Shown here piece after piece: positions 30,298 through 34,548 of a stretch of DNA of 34,548 bases (position 1 is the stretch's first letter; each line of letters starts with the position of its first letter). Source of the stretch: an uncultured Ruminococcus sp. (GTDB lineage Bacteria; Bacillota; Clostridia; Oscillospirales; Acutalibacteraceae); NCBI GenBank assembly GCA_905234535.1, contig CAJOII010000015.1:1-34548 (forward strand), written 5' to 3'. Under the pieces are notes generated by a model. That model was not told where the DNA came from and ran no database searches. It saw only the letters and a program-made list of their open reading frames with translations. A program made the position numbers and the translations under genes.

Positions 30298-33135
30298 ATG
30301 CAAGATAGAATCATCATCAGAGGCGCTCATAAGCACAACCTCAAACATATCGATATCGAGATTCCCAGAGACCGGCTGATTGTTCTGACCGGTCTGTCAG
30401 GCTCGGGCAAGTCGTCCCTCGCGTTCGATACCATCTACGCCGAGGGTCAGCGCCGCTATGTCGAGAGCCTCTCCTCCTATGCGAGGATGTTCTTAGGTCA
30501 GATGCGCAAACCCGAGGTCGACTCCATCGACGGTCTCTCTCCCGCGATCTCGATCGACCAGAAGACCACCTCCAAGAACCCGCGCTCCACTGTCGGCACC
30601 GTTACGGAGATCTATGACTATCTCAGGCTTCTGTACGCGCGAGTGGGTATCCCGCACTGTCCCGTCTGCGGCAGAGAGATCAGCCAGCAGACGGTTGACC
30701 AGATCTGCGACTCTGTCCTTTCGATGGAAGAAGGGGCGAAGATCATGGTGCTCGCGCCCGTCATCCGCGGCAAGAAGGGCGAGCACAAGGCGGTCTTCGA
30801 CTCGGCGAGGAAGTCGGGCTTCGCGCGGGTGCGCGTCGATTCGATCATGTATGACCTCACCGAGGAGATCAAGTTAGAGAAGAACAAGAAGCACAACATC
30901 GAGATCATCGTCGACCGCTTGGTCATCAAGGGCTCGATCCGCTCGCGCCTGTCCGACTCCGTCGAGACCTGCTCGAAGCTCTCCGACGGGCTGGTGCTGA
31001 TCTCGGTGATCGACGGCGAAGAGATCCTCTATTCTCAGAATTACGCCTGCCCCGATCACGGGGTGAGCATCACCGATCTTTCTCCGCGGATGTTCTCATT
31101 CAACAACCCCTTCGGCGCCTGTCCGAAGTGTACGGGTCTCGGCGTGTTCCTGCGCGTGGATCCGAAGCTGATTATCCCCGATCCGTCGAAGACGATCGCG
31201 CAGGGCGGCATCAAGGGCTCCGGCTGGGCGTTAGAGGGCAACACCATCGCCCAGATGTATCTCGAGGGCTTAGCGGAGAAGTACGACTTCTCCTTTCATA
31301 AACCCATCAAGGATCTGCCCGAAAGCGTGGTCGATAAGATCCTCTACGGCACCAAAGGGGAGAAGCTGCATCTGATCCGTCATTCTGTCTATAAGAACGG
31401 CGAGTTTTATAAAGAATTCGAGGGTATCATTCCGAACCTCGAGCGGCGCTTCAAGGAGACCTCCTCTCAGTGGATCAAGGACGAGATCCAGAGCTATATG
31501 ACCGAGATCCCCTGCGACGCCTGTCACGGCAAGCGCCTCTCGAACGCCTCCTTAGGCGTGACCGTCGGCGGGATCAATATCGCCGATCTATGCGATATGT
31601 CGGTCGTCAGGATCTTAGAGTTCATCGACGAGCTGACGCTTACTGAGCGCGACCGCATGATCGCGGGCGAGGTGCTCAAGGAGATCGTCTCGCGGCTGAA
31701 TTTCTTAAAGAGCGTCGGGCTCGGATATCTGACCCTTTCGCGATCTGCCGCGACCCTCTCGGGAGGAGAGGCGCAGCGCATCCGCCTCGCGACCCAGATC
31801 GGATCCTCCTTGATGGGCGTGCTGTACATCCTCGACGAGCCGTCGATCGGTCTGCACCAGCGCGATAACGATAAGCTCCTCGATACCCTGAAGCGCCTGC
31901 GCGATATCGGCAACACCGTGATCGTCGTCGAGCATGACGAGGACACCATGCGCGCGGCGGACTTCCTCGTCGATATCGGTCCCGGCGCGGGCGTCCACGG
32001 CGGAGAGATTGTCGCGACCGGCACGGTCGACGATATCATCGCCTGTGAGAGGTCGATCACCGGTCAGTATCTCTCCGGTCAGCGCTCGATCCCTGTTCCG
32101 GCTAAACGCCGGAAAGGCAACGGCAAGAAGATCACGATCAAGGGCGCCGAGCAGAACAATCTGAAGAACATCAATGTCAATATCCCCTTGGGTAAGTTCG
32201 TCTGTGTGACCGGCGTCTCCGGCTCGGGCAAGTCGTCTTTGATCAACGAGATCCTCTACAAGCATCTCGCAAAGGAGCTCAACCGCGCGAAGACGACGCC
32301 CGGCAAGTTCAAGTCAATCACGGGGCTTGAGAATCTCGACAAGGTCATCAGCATCGACCAGAGCCCCATCGGCAGGACCCCGCGCTCGAATCCCGCGACC
32401 TATACCGGCGTGTTCACGGACATCAGAGATCTCTTCGCCTCGACCACCGAGTCGAAGATGCGCGGATTTTCCTCTTCACGGTATTCGTTCAATGTCCGCG
32501 GCGGCAGGTGCGAGGCGTGTCAGGGCGACGGCATCATCAAGATCGAGATGCATTTTCTGCCCGATATCTATGTTCCCTGTGAGGTCTGCAAGGGCAGACG
32601 CTACAACCGCGAGACCTTAGAGGTCAAGTACAAGGGCAAGTCGATCCACGATGTGCTCGAGATGACCGTCGAAGAGGGTTTAGAGTTTTTCAGGAACATC
32701 CCGAAGATCGAGCGAAAGCTCAGGACTCTCTACGATGTCGGTCTCGGCTACATCAAGATCGGTCAGCCCGCCACCACCCTCTCGGGCGGTGAAGCGCAGC
32801 GCGTCAAGCTCTCGACCGAGCTCTCGAAGCGCCCCACCGGCAAGACCGTCTATATCTTAGACGAGCCCACCACCGGACTTCATATCGCGGATGTCCACAA
32901 GCTCGTCGATGTGCTGCAGAAGTTCGTCGACGCGGGCAACACCGTCATCGTCATCGAGCATAACTTGGAACTGATCAAAACCGCCGATCACATCATCGAC
33001 CTCGGTCCCGAGGGCGGCGACGACGGCGGCACCGTGATCGCCGAGGGTACTCCCGAGCGTGTAGCGGATAACCCCCTCTCCTTCACGGGACAGTACCTGA
33101 GACCGCTTCTTACAGAAAACGCCTCCCCTGCCTAA
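30298..33135 (+). CDS. uvrA: Excinuclease ABC subunit A
   Basis: Damage-recognition ATPase of nucleotide excision repair; the UvrA dimer loads UvrB. The tandem ABC ATPase halves each show Walker A ([10 protein letters not shown] near residue 33 and [10 protein letters not shown] near 641), signature LSGGEAQR, and Walker B ([22 protein letters not shown]). Zinc fingers are present: CPVCG (first), CPDHG...CPKCTG, and [11 protein letters not shown]...CEVCKGRR. 945 residues is full length. The final residues ASPA and the TAA stop fall inside a dispersed hairpin repeat (33122-33174). uvrB is not in the window. Confidence 0.97.
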   Translation: MQDRIIIRGAHKHNLKHIDIEIPRDRLIVLTGLSGSGKSSLAFDTIYAEGQRRYVESLSSYARMFLGQMRKPEVDSIDGLSPAISIDQKTTSKNPRSTVGTVTEIYDYLRLLYARVGIPHCPVCGREISQQTVDQICDSVLSMEEGAKIMVLAPVIRGKKGEHKAVFDSARKSGFARVRVDSIMYDLTEEIKLEKNKKHNIEIIVDRLVIKGSIRSRLSDSVETCSKLSDGLVLISVIDGEEILYSQNYACPDHGVSITDLSPRMFSFNNPFGACPKCTGLGVFLRVDPKLIIPDPSKTIAQGGIKGSGWALEGNTIAQMYLEGLAEKYDFSFHKPIKDLPESVVDKILYGTKGEKLHLIRHSVYKNGEFYKEFEGIIPNLERRFKETSSQWIKDEIQSYMTEIPCDACHGKRLSNASLGVTVGGINIADLCDMSVVRILEFIDELTLTERDRMIAGEVLKEIVSRLNFLKSVGLGYLTLSRSAATLSGGEAQRIRLATQIGSSLMGVLYILDEPSIGLHQRDNDKLLDTLKRLRDIGNTVIVVEHDEDTMRAADFLVDIGPGAGVHGGEIVATGTVDDIIACERSITGQYLSGQRSIPVPAKRRKGNGKKITIKGAEQNNLKNINVNIPLGKFVCVTGVSGSGKSSLINEILYKHLAKELNRAKTTPGKFKSITGLENLDKVISIDQSPIGRTPRSNPATYTGVFTDIRDLFASTTESKMRGFSSSRYSFNVRGGRCEACQGDGIIKIEMHFLPDIYVPCEVCKGRRYNRETLEVKYKGKSIHDVLEMTVEEGLEFFRNIPKIERKLRTLYDVGLGYIKIGQPATTLSGGEAQRVKLSTELSKRPTGKTVYILDEPTTGLHIADVHKLVDVLQKFVDAGNTVIVIEHNLELIKTADHIIDLGPEGGDDGGTVIAEGTPERVADNPLSFTGQYLRPLLTENASPA

Positions 33136-33174
33136 GGGGAGGTGGGCAAATCGCCTGCGATTTGGTCGGAGGGG
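33122..33174. repeat. Dispersed double-hairpin repeat overlapping the uvrA stop
   Basis: CCTCCCCT (33122-33129) pairs with AGGGGAGG (33135-33142); CAAATCG (33147-33153) pairs with CGATTTG (33158-33164); then GGTCGGAGGGGTTT. This arrangement (CCTCCCC..GGGGAGG, a variable hairpin, then CGGAGGGG) matches an intergenic repeat I recall as common in gut Clostridia genomes. It probably also acts as the 3'-end hairpin of the uvrA mRNA. Confidence 0.65.
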
Positions 33175-33238
33175 TTTGGTTTCTGAAAGAAGTTCGTTAT
33201 TACAAAAGGATATAAATGAGACAATGAAGAATCGCGAT

Positions 33239-33270
33239 CTCCCTCGTCTATCAGGCGGGGGAGTCCTTTT
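33239..33270 (+). terminator. Terminator downstream of uvrA
   Basis: CTCCCTCGTCT / ATC / AGGCGGGGGAG, 11 base pairs including two G-U pairs, followed by TCCTTTTCTT. It lies about 100 bases past the uvrA stop. The rest of the 240-base gap up to 33375 has no gene, and no clear promoter for the next gene was recognised. Confidence 0.75.
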
Positions 33271-33375
33271 CTTAGTTAAAATTCTGTAATTTTCTTTATC
33301 GTATTTATACGGTGCGCAAGATGTGGTACATTATCTTTGTTTTTAAAAATCTTTGCAGGATAATGGGGAAGAAAG

Positions 33376-34548
33376 ATGAGAATCGGATTTGACAATCAGA
33401 AATATCTTGAGATGCAGTCTCAGCATATCCGCGACCGCATCTCCAAATTCGGCGACAAGCTGTACCTCGAGTTCGGCGGCAAGCTCTTCGACGACTATCA
33501 CGCGTCGCGCGTGCTGCCCGGGTTCAAGCCCGACTCGAAGCTTCAGATGCTCATGCAGCTCAAGGACGAGGCGGAGATCGTCATCGTCATCAATGCCGAC
33601 GATATCGAGAAGAACAAGGTCAGAGGAGACCTCGGCATCACCTACGACCTCGATGTCCTCAGGCTGATCGATGTGTTCTGCGGCAGAGGGCTCTATGTCG
33701 GGAGTGTCGTGCTCACGCGATTCAGTGACCAGCCCGCCGCGGTAGCCTTTCAGAAGAAGTTAGAAGAAGGCGGGATTACCGTCTATCATCACTATACCAT
33801 CCCCGGCTATCCGCAGGATGTCGACCTCATCGTCTCGGATGAGGGCTTCGGGAAGAACGACTATGTCGAGACCTCCCGCCGCTTGATCGTCGTCACCGCT
33901 CCGGGTCCCGGCTCGGGCAAGATGGCGGTGTGCCTTTCTCAGCTCTATCATGAGCACAAAAGGAATGTCGAGGCGGGCTACGCGAAGTTCGAGACCTTCC
34001 CGATCTGGAATCTTCCCCTGAAGCATCCGGTCAATGTCGCCTACGAAGCCGCGACCGCCGACCTCAACGATGTCAATATGATCGACCCCTTCCACTTAGA
34101 AGCCTACGGCGAGACCACCGTCAACTATAACCGCGATATCGAGGTCTTTCCCGTGCTCAACACGGTGTTCGAGACCATCCTCGGCGAGTCTCCCTACAAG
34201 TCTCCCACCGATATGGGCGTCAATATGGCGGGCAACTGCATCTTCGACGACGACGCTGTCCGCGCCGCCGCCAATCAGGAGATCATCCGCCGTTATTATG
34301 ATACGATGTGTAACCTCAAGAAGGGCAACGCGAAGGACGAAGAGGTCTACAAGATCGGCCTGCTGATGAAGCAGTCGAAGCTCAGCGCTCAGGACCGCTC
34401 GGTCATCAAGCCCGCCTTAGAGCGCGCTGAGGAGACCTCGGCTCCCGCCGCGGCGATCGAGCTCTGTGACGGCACCATCATCACCGGCAAGACCTCAGAG
34501 CTCTTGGGCGCCTGTTCGGCGATGCTTCTAAACGCGCTCAAAACGCTC
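33376..34548 (+). CDS. DUF1846 family protein (cut by window end)
   Basis: The first 391 codons of a protein matching the DUF1846/UPF0371 family, whose members run to about 500 residues. The opening [20 protein letters not shown], the [17 protein letters not shown] segment and [19 protein letters not shown], with a P-loop-like GPGSGK, are characteristic; a complete GxxxxGK[ST] Walker A is not formed. Structures exist for the family but the biochemical role is, to my knowledge, not settled. ATG 33376 follows GGGGAAG. The frame is open to the end of the window, so the C-terminus is missing. Confidence 0.9.
   Translation, partial: MRIGFDNQKYLEMQSQHIRDRISKFGDKLYLEFGGKLFDDYHASRVLPGFKPDSKLQMLMQLKDEAEIVIVINADDIEKNKVRGDLGITYDLDVLRLIDVFCGRGLYVGSVVLTRFSDQPAAVAFQKKLEEGGITVYHHYTIPGYPQDVDLIVSDEGFGKNDYVETSRRLIVVTAPGPGSGKMAVCLSQLYHEHKRNVEAGYAKFETFPIWNLPLKHPVNVAYEAATADLNDVNMIDPFHLEAYGETTVNYNRDIEVFPVLNTVFETILGESPYKSPTDMGVNMAGNCIFDDDAVRAAANQEIIRRYYDTMCNLKKGNAKDEEVYKIGLLMKQSKLSAQDRSVIKPALERAEETSAPAAAIELCDGTIITGKTSELLGACSAMLLNALKTL

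Noticed and set aside
33290-33360. Promoter for the DUF1846 gene (TACATT near 33340)
   Set aside because: The -10-like hexamer is weak and no -35 is found at a usual distance.

Overview
The window looks like chromosomal DNA of a strictly anaerobic, Gram-positive Clostridia-type bacterium, probably in the Ruminococcaceae/Oscillospirales area; this placement is inferred from gene content and order. The evidence is: [FeFe]-hydrogenase maturases HydG and HydF, a class III (glycyl radical) ribonucleotide reductase with NrdR, RNase J, the Firmicutes gene orders gdpP-rplI-dnaB and tilS-hpt-ftsH, an SdpR/SdpI pair, and sigma-A type promoters (TTGACA-17-TATAAT). No tRNA, rRNA, CRISPR array, prophage or intact insertion sequence was seen.

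Layout. 1-4.5 kb: the first codons of a leftward gene, a family 4 uracil-DNA glycosylase, a divergent PduL-type phosphotransacylase, a leftward GH31 alpha-glucosidase and a rightward DegV protein. 4.5-7.8 kb: a leftward hydrogenase maturation operon (TM1266-type regulator, hydG, hydF) with a folded, terminator-rich leader. 7.8-12.3 kb: a rightward cluster of an IspD/TarI-like cytidylyltransferase, a GatZ/KbaZ protein without its usual GatY partner, a GatD-like polyol-phosphate dehydrogenase, and a membrane acyltransferase. 12.3-15.2 kb: leftward nrdD-nrdG behind a promoter with two NrdR boxes. 15.3-17.1 kb: sdpR-sdpI plus an HprK-like P-loop gene. 17.1-20 kb: leftward nrdR, then the rnhA-nifS-iscU operon. 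20.1-30.1 kb: rightward housekeeping genes rnj, gdpP, rplI, dnaB, tilS, hpt and ftsH. 30.3-34.5 kb: uvrA and a DUF1846 gene cut by the window end.

How the genes fit together. HydG and HydF help build the hydrogenase H-cluster (HydE and the hydrogenase itself are not here). NifS/IscU supply iron-sulfur clusters for the many Fe-S proteins of this window. NrdR, encoded at 17.2-17.6 kb, very likely represses nrdD-nrdG through the paired boxes at 15.15-15.2 kb. The 8-11 kb cluster reads as a possible route from a ketohexose phosphate to a CDP-activated hexitol for a surface polymer; that is inference.

Most notable points: (1) the cytidylyltransferase/GatZ/GatD cluster, a candidate undescribed CDP-polyol pathway; (2) a riboswitch-like leader in front of the hydrogenase regulator; (3) ftsH split by a +1 frame change exactly at a UUU-UGA site that permits re-pairing; (4) hpt with an in-frame loss of its PRPP phosphate-binding loop; (5) a roughly 250-base hairpin-rich block between rnj and gdpP bounded by 15-base direct repeats; (6) several dispersed intergenic repeats, two of which appear to supply the stop codons of GH31 and uvrA.
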